From contig NC_051453.1 in NCBI RefSeq assembly GCF_001649575.2, positions 12,549,876 through 12,613,875 of the forward strand: DNA of 64,000 nt, written 5' to 3'. The first letter of the stretch is position 1; every line of letters begins with the position of its first letter. Below are positions 47,622-60,200 of this stretch, piece after piece. The notes beneath the pieces are model-generated. The model did not search any database. It had not been told where the DNA came from and was given only the letters and a program-made list of their open reading frames with translations. The DNA is from Kryptolebias marmoratus (taxonomy: Eukaryota; Chordata; Actinopteri; Cyprinodontiformes; Rivulidae). A program made the position numbers and the translations under genes.

Positions 47622-49435
47622 TTTTGTTTTGTTTTTGGCTTCACTGTGAGTTTGTTTCCCGTCAATCTGGCCTCAAATCTAACAATCTAGAGTCTGCTCC
47701 GTCCACAGGTCCATCGGTGATAGGTGTGCAGAGCTTCACCCTGGATCAAAGTTGTTGTAATCATCCCTCTTAAACAAATCTGGCTCCAAGTATGTTGTGT
47801 GTGTTTTTTAATTCCTCCCTCCTCTTACGGCGCAGAGCAGCAACACGACCATTCCTCTCCCATCATGTGCCTTCTTCTTCTCCCGCCCCGGGTTCGTTCG
47901 CTCATATTTCAACATGACAGCTTTTTTTTTTTGTATGTCCTCCCACTTCAGCTTGTTTGACCTTTTAAAATCCGTGCGCCTCTCGCTGCTCCTTCCGCTC
48001 CGTTTTCCGCTTCATTCAGCGAGCGAAAAAACGAGAAAATACTCATTCAGCTCAAGTCTAAGAGCGACAAGAACACGTTTTAGGTTTTTAAAAAGAACTA
48101 AATAGTCAGAATAAAACAAGACAAACAAACATTTGGAACAACATTACCTTCACTCAGGTGACTTGATTTGGGACTGTTGGGGCGCTTTAATTTCACAAAT
48201 TGGTATAGGCTGCCCCCAAGTGGTCAAAGCACGCAATTACAGAAGTCAGTGGAAAAGAAAGCAGAAAAATAAACCTTTGTGGAAATGCTGCACAGCTGTT
48301 GCCCAGGCTTATTTCCTTTTTTCAGTACTACTTCTGCAATTTTTCGACTATTTTAGCCATTTCTATATCAAATCGTTCAGTTCATTCAGGTGATGGGTGC
48401 TTTGACTTTTGGGTTATGTAACTTTTTTACTTTTCAAAATACTTAATTTTATTTACAAATATATTTTTTTTTTCCCACAAGGATACATAAAGACTTTTTA
48501 AGTTTGTTCAAAAGCACTGTTCTATTTGAAATTTGCTTCAGAGTACTCACTATTTGTGCTTTTTTAAATACTTCCTTTTACTTTAAGTAAGCCTTTTGCT
48601 ACTTTTCTATTTCAGCTGACCTTTTGCGGTTTTTGGCACTTCTAGCATTTGGCTAACCTTTTTACTGCTGTTAGCTTCTAGCTACCATTTTGTTGTTTTT
48701 AGCATTCATGTAGGTTTTTGCTACTTTATCTTTTACCTACCTTTTTCTTTTTTCTTTTACCTAGTGTTGCCTTTTTATCTCTGTTTCAGCTTCTTCAGCA
48801 AAGTTTAGCAGTAATTCAGCATTCATGCTACATTTCTGGAAGAAAAAAAGCAAATTCTTGTTTATATAGCACCATTTATAAGCAAAATTACAAACTAATT
48901 CACATAAAAAAATACAATAAAAAACAGAAACACACAATCATAACATAAGAATAAAAGCAACAAGTTAGATTGAAAAAAAAAACTCCAACAAATTACAAAA
49001 GCATTAACATATTGTAACAATTAAGACCTAAAATTAAAGTGTTAAACACAAAAGCATTCTGAAAAGAGGTTGTGCTTTAAAGCACCTTAGAGAGGTCTCC
49101 ATCCTGACTCGTGCAGGAAGATTGTTCCATCTGATGCACAGTAAAATCTACACTTTTTATCAAGTACTTAACGGAAACATGAGGCAGTAACTGAACTTTA
49201 AACTGGAACTGCTCAGGAAAAGGTGAAATGTCCATTTTAGTTTTGTAAAGTGAGATGAGCAAACACGTTCCAGTCCTTTGCTTTCCTCTGCGTCCGTTCT
49301 TCTTGTCACTGAAGTTTTCATAAATGTTCAAAGTTTCCACTTGAATCCTGAGTGAAACGTGGCAAGACTTTTGTAACTCACAGCAATGTATCCAGTGAAA
49401 AATAACAATATAAAATCAGCTCACATCTTAAAGGG
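47622..49435. other. Intergenic region between cpamd8 and sac3d1
   Basis: Contains the cpamd8 upstream side (47622 to about 48120), repeat D at about 48340-48850 and, at about 48855-49140, an A-rich dispersed repeat ('ttgtttatatagcaccattta', 'tgctttaaagcaccttagagag'). No gene seen. Confidence 0.65.
48340..48850 (+). repeat. Repeat family D (TTTTAGC-rich element), copy 3
   Basis: Flank 'cagttcattcaggtgatggg', 'cttttcaaaatacttaattt', then degenerate 'gctacttttctatttcagct' and 'tgttagcttctagctaccat' units, then 'cagcttcttcagcaaagttta' and 'aattcagcattcatgcta'. The same order is seen at about 5125-5510 and 22955-23420. Confidence 0.65.
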
Positions 49436-49441
49436 TTTATT
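49436..49441 (-). terminator. sac3d1 poly-A signal
   Basis: AATAAA on the minus strand, about 170 bases after the sac3d1 stop. Confidence 0.6.
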
Positions 49442-49611
49442 TACAGCCTAAATGTAAGACCATCAGTCCCAAAGGTAAAACATGTACAACAGTGCTGCAA
49501 AATCTCGACAGACTCATCATTCATTACTGTGATGGGAGTACAAATATAAAACTGGCCCTCTCAGTGTTCGTTTAAGGCATAATTTTCCTGCTACTAAAAA
49601 AGAAGCACATA

Positions 49612-52048
49612 TCATGTGTCTGAACCGCAGCCATGAATGATGCTTTGAAAGGAGAGGTCTTTCTGTTTCTCAGACACTATGCCGTGATACAGTTTACAAC
49701 GCAGCCTCCCTTGTTCAGCTTCAGTGAAAGCAGCTTTGGAAAAAACCACCTGGTTGTGCTGATTAACCTCCACTCCGTACGTCTCACAAAGCTGAGCTGT
49801 GAGCGACGCGTCCAGGGACAGGGCTTGAGCCAGTTTGCCCAGGGGGAAGCGGCAGTTGCGGCTGCTGTACCCATGGCTGTATATCAGCAGCAGATCTCTA
49901 CGGCATGCCGCCAGATGACGGTGCAACGCACAGGCCTGCAGAAAGTTCAGCCTCCGAGCCAGTCGGAGCAGGCGGACAGGGTTTCTCTCCAGGAAAGCTT
50001 GATTTATAGCAAGAGCAAGAGTGACGGAGGGAGCACAGCGGAGTCGTTTGGGGAGTTGGACAACGTGCAGCATGGCACGAGCTGAACCTGCAGAGCAAGA
50101 GCACATTTAAATATGAACATATTATGCTGCGGAGGTGCACGCTTGGTGAATAAATAAATGATTTATTTACAAAAAGGTTATTTAAGTCTACCGAGTACAG
50201 CAAAACCTTCAGAGCGCAGAGATATATAGACATGCCCTGAAATTTTAGGCACAAAATTTGGAAAATTTTCATAAATTTAACCAGTCTTGTAAATTAAACT
50301 TTTTAAAAAAAAAAACAAAAAACACGATATTCAACAAAAAGAAAGCTTCTATAAAGTGAAATAAAAACACGCTAAATGTACCCAAGACAACTGCTGGCAA
50401 CATTTTTGCTAATATTTGGTTGCAGAGCTTTTACCAACAATGGCAACCATCATGACAAAAAGTAAACATAGTATCACGTCACATAAAATTTCCTCTCAAC
50501 ATTTCTTTGTGTTGCTGATATCAAGTTTCTTTCTGTTTGTGCCCATTTTAATAAAGGTTAAACAAATAAATAATGTTTTAAAAACTTGCTGGTAGATGGA
50601 AGAAAAGAGATGTTTTCAGGAAAATGCAATACTTGACTTGAATCTCTGCAACAGAAGCCAGGTAATGTAGCAACTAAGATGCATAAAAATTTGTTTAGGT
50701 GAAATATTTTGCTTTGAACACTTAAAAGGAGCAATCACCGGAGGCATCCACCCACCTAAGTTGTACAGCAAACAAAGAGCCTGAAACTCCTCCTGGTTTG
50801 GGTAGGGTCCTGTCCCAGTTGTGTAGCAGTCCAACAGCCAGCTCAGGTACTCTTGCAGGTGGGTGTCGTTGATGCGTGGGTCGTAAAGCCGCAGGGGTTC
50901 ACCGCAAAGATGATACGAAGCGTAGATGAGGAAACGCACGGTCCGCTCTAAAATGGCCGTGCAGTCCAAACCGGACAGCCTCTGGATGATCATGTCCTGC
51001 TTCACGCTACGCAACCGATCAAAGACGAAGCTATACACCTGAAAGACAAGGTAATTTCTTTTAAAAAATACAAAAAATGGACGTTTGCACATTTGATTAT
51101 AAAAAATAACTTACTCAGTACATAAGAAGGATGTCAAAATCAACTTTACAAGCCCCTGAATTTCTGTATCACTTCTTAAATCATTAACATCACTTGCCTC
51201 AGTCCATGGATGCAGAGTAGGAGAGGCTGCAATGTCATCAATAAGATAACAAACTGTCTTCAGCAACACGTCAGGCGGTCGGAGGTCAGAGGGCTTTGTC
51301 ACATCTTTCCCAGCTGCTGGTCTCGAGTACTCTTTGACAGCTCGCAAAGGGTCTCCCCTCGGCTTCCGATTCCTCTCTGTGCCTGGTACCATTTCAAAAC
51401 GGTGAAGCCGGTTCTGAGCCTCGCGATCCAGTAGCTCTTGAGCAGGGCACAGGGTCAGACAGGTCCCTCTGGGCACGGTGTCCGTCGGCTGCTCTTCGAG
51501 CCTCTGCTCCTCTTCCTCCTGAGCTCTAGCCTTGCCTTGCCATGGCTTTTTGTTCCTCTGTCTCTGCCATCTTTCTGATGGCTCATCCCTCCACGATGAG
51601 TGAGAGCTGTGAAAGGAACAGTTTCATTACTGGTTCAATGTGAAAACAGGTCTACATTAGAAACCTGAAAACACCCTCTCCCCCCGGTTAGACATAAAGC
51701 AACTCAAGTCCTTCTGGGATCAAATACATCTACTCTGTATTCTTTCAACACAGAATGTATGATTTGTAGGTTTTCCTACAGTTGTTAGAATTCGTTTAAT
51801 ATGAATTAAATATGAATATGAATTAATTAGTAGTTATTATTGGAGTTACAGACATAAGTTAGCAAGCTAACAACTTACATCGAGCGAATATCGCTTCACC
51901 CCAACAATACGTAGATATGTTTGAAGCAATAAGTTGTTAAATAACAGAAAGACTATCGGATATAAAATATATATTGTTAAAAACCTCACTAAATTAAGAA
52001 AAACACATTAAATGTTGGTACTTACATGCGCGCACTTCTGTGGCTCAT
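49612..52048 (-). CDS. sac3d1: SAC3 domain-containing protein 1
   Basis: SAC3/GANP-family protein; the mammalian protein (SHD1) acts in centrosome duplication and spindle assembly. Four exons, 52026-52048, 51198-51606, 50756-51038 and 49612-50087, give 396 residues. The first exon encodes only MSHRSARI with its last codon split. Diagnostic motifs are VPRGTCLTLCPAQELLDREA (SAC3 N-terminal signature), DPLRAVKEYSRPAAGK and, later, YNLGSARAMLHVVQLPKRL, which match SAC3D1. The basic, Gln/Glu-rich start (KKPWQGKARAQEEEEQR) is longer than in human. Intron 2 uses GC-AG splice ends: GAG|GCAAGT at 51192-51197, then an AG acceptor before 51038. Joining across it keeps the frame. It is divergent from no gene; cpamd8, sac3d1 and haus8 run the same way. 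Human SAC3D1 lies on chromosome 11, so its position between cpamd8 and haus8 is fish-specific or lost in mammals. Confidence 0.92.
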
Positions 52049-52140
52049 TGGTTTTTCTGAACAGGAACGTCGTCACGTTTCTTAAGCCAATCAAAATGGA
52101 GCCTTTATGTTTTGGTTCAACGTCACATCCGGAACTCGAC
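52049..52140 (-). promoter_or_regulatory. Candidate sac3d1 promoter elements
   Basis: Just upstream of the start codon there are an AGCCAATC CCAAT box (about 52084-52091), two ACGTCAC CRE-like words, and a CCGGAA ETS site (about 52128-52133). They are compact, as in housekeeping and cell-cycle promoters. Confidence 0.4.
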
Positions 52141-53096
52141 GCGTACCAAAATAAAAGTTCAGTCTTTCCATATATGACAAGCTAAAAGTAAACTGGAGGT
52201 AGACAGACATTTTTTGAAAGCGAGTACTATTACACAAAAGTAAGACCTGAGGAAATCAGAATAAAAGGAGAGAGCTGGGCTTGACCAAGCCTTGTCAAAG
52301 CTTAATTAATTTAAAAAATGAAAAACTAGATTGAGATGGACCAGTTAAGTCAATTATCCTTATAACTGCAGTAAAAAGGCCTATTAATATAACCAGCAGT
52401 CTTTAACTAAAATACTTTCATTTGAAAATAACAAGGATCAGAGATAAATTATATTTAAAATCAAATTTGTGGACCTAGTTATAGTAATTATTGCTCTAAA
52501 TTCAAGAAAAGGCAACGTCTATAAGACCAAATAAAAATACGGATTAAGCAGTTTAGAACCCTTCACAAGAAGACGTTTCTGATCGGGGTGATTCCTGAAA
52601 ACATGCAGTACTCCAGGATTAACTAATCGTGAACTGATTTTGTGAAACCAAATCAAAGTAAGTTCAGACAGTACAAGCATGAAATCCCATCCCAAATCCC
52701 AAATCTTGACTTTGTAAACTTGATGCTGCATCCTAATACAGAACCACTTTCAAACACACCAATTTTCCCCCCTATGACTCATGTTTATGTATATAATTTC
52801 TCATGTTAGCATTAATTCACAGGGTTTAAGTACTTTTTGCAGACACTCTAAACATTAAAATAAAATAACATTAATTCTGACTGAAATGGCAACAAAAGCA
52901 CCAAATTTTTAGTTTTTTTTCCCCACTTTATTAAATACATTTAAATCAATAAACTGCATGAGAAAACACTAAACATAGTACAACTACATCAAAATTAATC
53001 AGGACACAAAAAACACAAACAAATCAAGGGCTATTAACAGGGACAGAGGGGTTATCCAAAGTGCATGTACTGTGTATCCCATGCTGTGTTTTTTTA
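52141..53096. other. Intergenic region between haus8 and sac3d1, including haus8 3' UTR
   Basis: A/T-rich. The haus8 poly-A signal AATAAA is on the minus strand at 52927-52932, about 165 bases after its stop. Nothing else recognised. Confidence 0.6.
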
Positions 53097-56000
53097 TTAC
53101 TGTTTAGGGCAGAAGAGCTCACGGGTTCTTGAAACACCGAGCTGCTCTTCCTCCACGACCTGCTGAACGTGGACTGAATGGCGGCAGACCAGTGACGACA
53201 GCTCCAGCAGCTCAGAAAATGTTCTAGAAAAGCAAGAAAACATGAACACCTTTAAGTACAAGTAGAAGTGCAGTCTGCGCCAAGTCAAACAGCGTCTCTA
53301 GGTGGAATAAAATACTCACTGAAATGGAATAACTTTAAAAAAATAAAAGGCTAAGAGAAAGCAGCCACATCATACGATGAAGTCATTATCAAACAGGATT
53401 TCCTTCACATCCACTTACCCTGACAGCTGCTGACTGATATTTTTTGATGATATTTTCATGTTTCGGAGGCAGTCCAAAGATGTGCTGTTCTCCATGGGAT
53501 CTCCCTGTGTGCACTCTAGCACCAACTTCTCCGTTTCCTTCAGGCAAGCCTCAACTTGAACTAAGCAGTGAAAATGGTTATCAAAACATCATCAGTTTCT
53601 GTCAAGTGCTTATTATTTATGCGTCTTTATACCAACACATAGTCACACAGAACAATACAGTTTGATCAGGATACGCAACTTATATTTCAAATGTAAAAAT
53701 ACTACTAATTTTATAATAAAGTTTGCTGTTTTGTTTGTATTTCTGCTTTGAACTGTCAAGGACAGTTTGATCAAAAAACATTTAAAAGATTACTGATATG
53801 TTTTTAATCACCTAAAAATTCCTTTCCATCCCCATTGATGTAGAAATTCTTGACGGGCAGTTCATGACGAGTGGTGTCGACAGCTGCTGCAAAACACTTA
53901 TAGTCCTTTGTGAACTGCTTGGCTACTTCTGCCACAGGAGTCAGCGTCTCAATCTGACAGAAAAAAAATATAATAGTGGCATGTATTCAATTTACACAAG
54001 TTGTCTTTTAATGTATACATTTAAAACACTGTTTAGAAATCTTAAACACTGTTATACTGTGCATCATTTTTATATTAAATAGAAATTTAATAATAAGGAA
54101 GTCATATCTGATTTGCACAGAGTTCCACTTCAAAGAGCTTGCTTACATTTGAAATTAATGTAACATTTCTTCACATTAGGCCACTACAGTTATGCTGAAA
54201 AATGAAAATTCAGACTTAAGAAGAGAGTGGCCTCAGTTTAAAGTGTTAGCACTTACATCGTATTAGTCTACCTGTATTTATCAGTAAGCGTGAATGCTTA
54301 TAATGACTTCCTTAGTTTTCCACTAATGTAGTAATTGAGTGCAACTTAAGACACATTTGCAAACTATATTTATCTGAAATTCCATTTATATTCTTTAATT
54401 TCAGAATTTTAAAATTACAGTATATACACATATGCAGTATGTGCTAATAAAGTCAAACTAATTTCTTTCCAGTGAAGGTGCGTAAATTAAAATTCAGCAG
54501 CTAATTATAGAAGAGGTGACCTGACCTGCATGTCCAGCATCTCGTTTAGCAACTTCTTCTTCTCAGCTAGAAGATACTGCTGCTTCTTTTCCTTGACCTC
54601 ATTACGCAGCATCTCTTCTCCTTTCATCTCTTGAAGGCTTCGTTCCTCTGCCTCAGCCTTGAATTTAGCTGTATTGCTCTCCATCTAAAATAAATAAACA
54701 GGAGACAGAGCCATATTGCTGAAGCACACATTAAGCCAAAAATAGTATATTTTATTTACAATGTTTCTGAACACTGACTGAATGAAGCAGACAAGTTAAA
54801 AGCCATTCTCAGCATTTATCAGGGTTGATTATTCGATCAAACCTTAGCTGTGAGGTAGGCTAGTAGAAACGTTTGCATCTCTACAATCTTCTTCTCATTC
54901 TCTGAGTTTCTCTCAGGCTCTGCGGCATTCTCAATGACTGTTTTCTCTTTAAAACACAGATCGAAAACAGCAGGTTAGGACAAAATACAGTCTGAAAACA
55001 CACATTGCATTTATGGGTTTAGTTTAGTTCACCTTTAATAACTGAAATATCAAAATCTGGTCGAAAGCAGTGTCCATCTGAGAATGTAGACTGCAGAACA
55101 CTTCTACCAAGAAGTGATGGATCCGCTCCATGTGCCATCATTGCTTTAAGGAAGATAAACATAAACACTGACATGTTATTTTGATGTTGTGGCCATAGTA
55201 GAGCAGAAAAATAAATCATTAAAAAGGTTGGTTTAATTGCATTTATCATCTATAAAAAAGGTAACATTGTTGCCACTAGAATGCACTACAGTTACTGATC
55301 TAATTTAACAAGAAATAAACTTAGAGTAACACATATCCAAAATAACCCTTAAAAAGAAGTACCCACATTCTGCAAGAGCATGTGGTCCCAGTGACCGTCG
55401 AGGTGGGGTGCCCACCTTTGGTTTGACAAAAGTTGGTTTAGGAGAGGAAGGCCGCTGAGGCACGACTACCGAATCGGTCAGTGAATTACTCTGAAAATGC
55501 AGATGAGGATGCGGTTAAATAAAAATAAGGAAACAGTAGTAAAACATCACAGCAACTAAGTGAAAAATACAGGAGAGGGAAAGCTTATTGAAAGTTAATA
55601 TTACATTTGGCAACCTAGGTGCGCATGTTAAAAGTAACTAACATGAAATACCATGTTTTCATATGTGAAAAAGTGACATCAGAAAAAAGAAACAAAAGCA
55701 AAAAGCATTACCTTTGAGAGAGAGGTCTTCTCTGCAGATTGAAGATATCGTGACTTGACAACCGTCCCACCGGCTACAGAGGAATGAAAACATTTATGAA
55801 CTAAGATTTGTTTCCTTTATAGCAACATAATCTAGTAATGCTTCACACTAGACTATTCCCTTTAAAAAGAAAAAGGTAAATTGAGTGACTGTGACAAACA
55901 ATTTAATGTTTATTAATTATTTTTATTATTATCTATAGTTCAAAGCAGTACAAATGTATTATATCAACTTATTATTCATAATTTAAACATCAATTATGAA

Positions 56001-56788
56001 TAAAATCGTCAATGCAAGGGTCATTAAATAAAGCTAATAGTTACTGCACATAATCCTTAAGTCCTCATGCAGAGCGTACGTTAAAAAACGCATATGAAAA
56101 TGCAAAAACAACTACACTAAAACAGCACCACTCTGAGTAGTAGGTCATTACTATGGTCCAAGGATAAGGTGAAAAACCTTTCTGACAGAAAAAAGTTTGA
56201 AATTATTTTAGAATGGCTGAGCGAAATGTACACACAATCATCGAATGTGTTATCAGTATTATAAAAACAAACTATGTCTTGCACACCTTTGATGGCAAAA
56301 AGATGTAAACACAGCGTGGATAATTTGTGGGTCTTCAAAGACATGAGTTACTTAAAGATTTATACAAGTTTCAGTACAAATAAAAGCTGCCATCCGCTCC
56401 AGGAAATGTTGTTTTCCTGGAAGGGCTCGTCTACTTTACAAATTACAAAACGTTCATGGTAATTTGTTCGATCTGTGGTGTTTAAAAAGTACTTGAAAAA
56501 CAAATGTCTACCGAGAACATCAGCAAATACTTACATTTGACAGTTTTCTTCCCATTTCCACTGTTATTGGCTGCATTAGCACTGCTGCCACTTTTCGAAC
56601 TGAAAAAAAGGAAAACAAAGTTAAAGTCGAGCTAACTAAAATCAAAGGAGCCATATTTGTCACATTTCCTTTCAGTATTAAACACCAATTGACTAAAATA
56701 AATAACAAAACTTCAGTTAGTACCTATTTACATCAGCTTGAGCATTTAAAAAACTAGTTGGCGCTGCAGATCGTCTTCTCGACGCCAT
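53097..56788 (-). CDS. haus8: HAUS augmin-like complex subunit 8
   Basis: Subunit of the augmin complex that recruits gamma-tubulin to spindle microtubules; it contacts microtubules through its basic N-terminus. Ten exons: 56724-56788, 56535-56599, 55712-55773, 55367-55490, 55033-55143, 54843-54946, 54526-54684, 53812-53953, 53419-53560, 53097-53223. They join in phase to 366 residues (human 410). Seen: basic start MASRRRSAAPTSFLNAQ, the conserved VVKSRYLQ motif (48-55), a Pro/Lys-rich segment, EKKIVEMQTFLLAYLTAK, a long charged coiled coil with KKQQYLLAEKKKLLNEMLDMQ, and the human-like block DTTRHELPV. Splice donors fit GT; exon 9 uses TCAGG|GTAAGT. The neighbour cpamd8 is also its neighbour in human. 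A LINE insertion lies upstream in the same orientation. Confidence 0.93.
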
Positions 56789-57027
56789 GATGGTTTGAAG
56801 CAAACCGCCTGTACGTCGGCTTAAGTTAACCGGAAAGAAAAAGAACGTAAAACCTTGGTTCCGCTCTTCGTTGTCGACGAAAGCAGATTGTGTCGCTGTA
56901 CTGTAGGAACAAAGTCTCGTTGCTGAAATAGACTGTAAATATTAATAGTAGTATATTCAGGGATGGAAAGTAAAAATTTTGTCCACCGGCCACTATGGCT
57001 GGGCAAGTCAAACCAGCCACTCAAATA
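56789..57027 (-). promoter_or_regulatory. haus8 upstream region, truncated by a LINE
   Basis: About 240 bases separate the haus8 start codon from the 3' end of the LINE. There is an ETS-type word (CCGGAAAG, about 56829-56836) close to the start. The whole native promoter must fit in this space or lie across the LINE. Confidence 0.4.
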
Positions 57028-57204
57028 TTCTTCTTCTTCTTCTTCTTGGTTTTATGGCGGTTGGCAAACAACTTATAGGTGCATTACCGCCACCTACTGG
57101 TATGGAGTGTGGATCAGGACGCAACTTAAAAAACAAAAAAAACAAAAAACAAAACAAAAACAAAAACAAAAACAAAAAAACCCCAAAAAACAAAAACAAA
57201 AAAC

Positions 57205-60200
57205 CTAAATCCTCTCTATCAATTTAGATTCCTTAAGAAAGTTTATTAAATAACGTAAGTATTCAGATGAAGATGAATATCCCAAAATATCTGGTATTTT
57301 TAACTGTAATTTGTTCTTTAGAAGTCTATATTTTAATCTCCTCCTCTCCTCAGAGTACTTTGTACAAAACAACAAAACATGTTCTACTGTCTCTTCTTGA
57401 AAACAAAAATCACAATTACCTGTTGGATGTTTCCCCATTTTAAATAGTGTACTGTTTAAACCCGTATGCCCAAAACGTAACCTGGATATAATGTTTTCTT
57501 CTTTTCTACTTCTTCCTGTTCCCCTCATTGCACCAACTTTCCTTTGAATACTATAAAACCATCTACCAGTTCTTTCTTCTTCCCACTGCTTCTGCCATCT
57601 TTCCTTAACCTTTTGTTTTATAATAGATTTTATTTCCTCTTTACTAAATGGAATCAGAATCTCAATGTAACTGTTCTTTGAGGCTTGTTTTGCAAATTTA
57701 TCTGCCAACTCATTTCCTTTTATTCCTATATGAGATGGAACCCATGTAAAATTAACAATTAATCCCATGGCCTGAATTCTATAAAGTATTAACTGAATCT
57801 CCAATAGAAGGTCCGGTCTACTATTAGACTGATTATTTTTAATTGAATATAACGATGAACTTGAATCAGAACAAATTAAACTTCTTAAAGGACGAACCTC
57901 TTCAATCCAACCTAAAGCCAAAATAATTCCCATCATTTCCCCTGTAAACACTGAGACACCATCAGAAATTTTCTTACATTTTTTAATATTAAATTCTGGA
58001 ACGACAAATGACACCCCATTGTTGCTACTTAAATTTTTTGATGCATCTGTATACACTTGAACATAACCAAAGTATTTATTTTCTATATATGACTGCACTG
58101 AATATGATTCTGAAAAATGTCCTTTTTTCCTCTTCCCCAACAATGATAGATCCACAGTGATTTCCTGAAAAAGAGATGGATGGACCAGTGATAGAGGAAC
58201 TGTTTGACTCATATTTATAGTTGATAAATCAAAATCTTTCACATTACTTTCTATCTCCCACCCAAAGGATTTCAAAGTCTTTTTCCCCTTTTCCCAACTA
58301 GGTTTTAAAATTTCTTGACATGGATGGTTTTCATAATGTCCCTTTAAATAACTCCAATAAGATAATCTTAACTGTAATCTTCTAAGGTAAAGTGGTAATT
58401 CCCCCATTTCAACTAACAAAGCTGAACTTGGAGTTGTTCTGATGGCTCCTGTACACAACCTCAAGGCTTGATACTGAATCATATCTAATTTTTTAAGAAG
58501 TGTTTCTGATGCTGATCCAAAGGCCAGGCTACCATAATCCAATACTGATCTAATTAAACCCGTATATATCGTTTTCAACGCTTTCCTCTCAGCGCCCCAC
58601 TCTCTTCCCACCAAACACCTCATAACATTTAATACTCTCTTACATTTATCCACTACTTTTTGAATATGACTACTCCACGTGAGTTTTTCATCCATCCACA
58701 AACCCAAAAACTTAAATTCCTTCACTCTTTCTAAATCATGTTTATAGAGAAACAATTTTAGATCATTAGATACTTTCTTCCTAGTGAAAAATAAAGTCTT
58801 TGTTTTATCTATTGAAATTTTAAAACCCCAATTATATGACCATTCTTCTATACTATATATTGCTTCTTGTAATTTCTTAACTATAAATTTCAAGTTCGTA
58901 CCTCTCTTCCAAATTGCTCCATCATCAGCAAATAATGAACAACCCATTCCATTCTCTAACTTATCAAACATATCATTAATCATAATAGAGAAAAACAAAG
59001 GACTCACAATACTTCCTTGAGGTGTTCCATTTTCAACAAAATATTTTTCTGACAATTGTTGACCTATTCTTACTTGTATAGATCTATTATGTAAAAAATC
59101 TTTTATCCAGTTAAACATTGATCCTCTAACCCCCATTTTCCTTAATTTAATTAAAAACCCTTCTTTCCACATCATATCATAAGCTTTCTCTATGTCAAAG
59201 AATACAGCCACCACACTCTCCTTATTAACTTGCCCTTTTCTGATTTCATGTTCTAAGCACAAGATAGGATCCATAGTACTTCTACCTTTCCTAAACCCAC
59301 TTTGAAATTTTGACAAACACCCCTTCTTCTCCACAAAATAACTCAATCTTTCATTTATCATTCTTTCCATTGTTTTACATATATTTGATGTTAACGCAAT
59401 CGGCCTATAACTTGTAGGATTTGACTTCTCTTTCCCTGGCTTTAAAATTGGAACTATAATTGCTTCCTTCCATGCCACAGGTAAATAACCCCCTTCCCAT
59501 ATCTTATTAAAGAAATCTATTAATATCTTTTTAGATGAATTACTAAGTTTTTCCATCATATTATAGGAAATATTGTCTTTTCCTGGAGAAGAATTTTTTG
59601 TTTTCCTTAAAGCATTGTTTAATTCAAATAATGAGAAGGAATGATTCAATAAATCATTATATTCTGTATCTACTTCTAATAAATTAGTATTTTCCCTAAT
59701 TATAGAATTTCTTTTCCTTATTTCTTCTGTATTTAAATTATTGCTACTATGAATTTCAACAAATTTCCTACCCAGCATATTTGCTTTCTCCTCCTCATTT
59801 AGAGCTATTTCATCTCCATTCTTAAGAACTGGATACCCATATTCACTTCTAATTCCATTCATTCGTTTAATCATTCCCCAAATTTTTGAAATTTTTGTTT
59901 CCCTTCCTACTGAATTACAAAAATTTCCCCAATAAACCTTTTTAGCACTTTTGACCGTTCTTCTAACCAGAGCTTGTGACTTTTTGTATTCCAGAAAATT
60001 CTCAAAATTCTGATTTCTCTTTAACAATCTAAAGGCTTTATTTCTAGATTTAATTGCTACATCACATTCATTTGTCCACCATGGTACTATTTTCTTCTTA
60101 TACTTTCCTTTTTTCCTTTGAATTGTTTCACATGCTGCTCCTAAAATAGCTTCACAGATAGAAGAGTTTACACTATCTATATCCAAATCTAGATTAACCT

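Noticed and set aside
49633..50085. 150-codon plus-strand frame over sac3d1 exon 4
   Set aside because: Antisense shadow of the sac3d1 exon.
57000..57028. Target-site duplication of the LINE
   Set aside because: I compared the flank after the GAA tail with sequence past 62290 and saw no convincing direct repeat. The 5' end may be imprecise or truncated.
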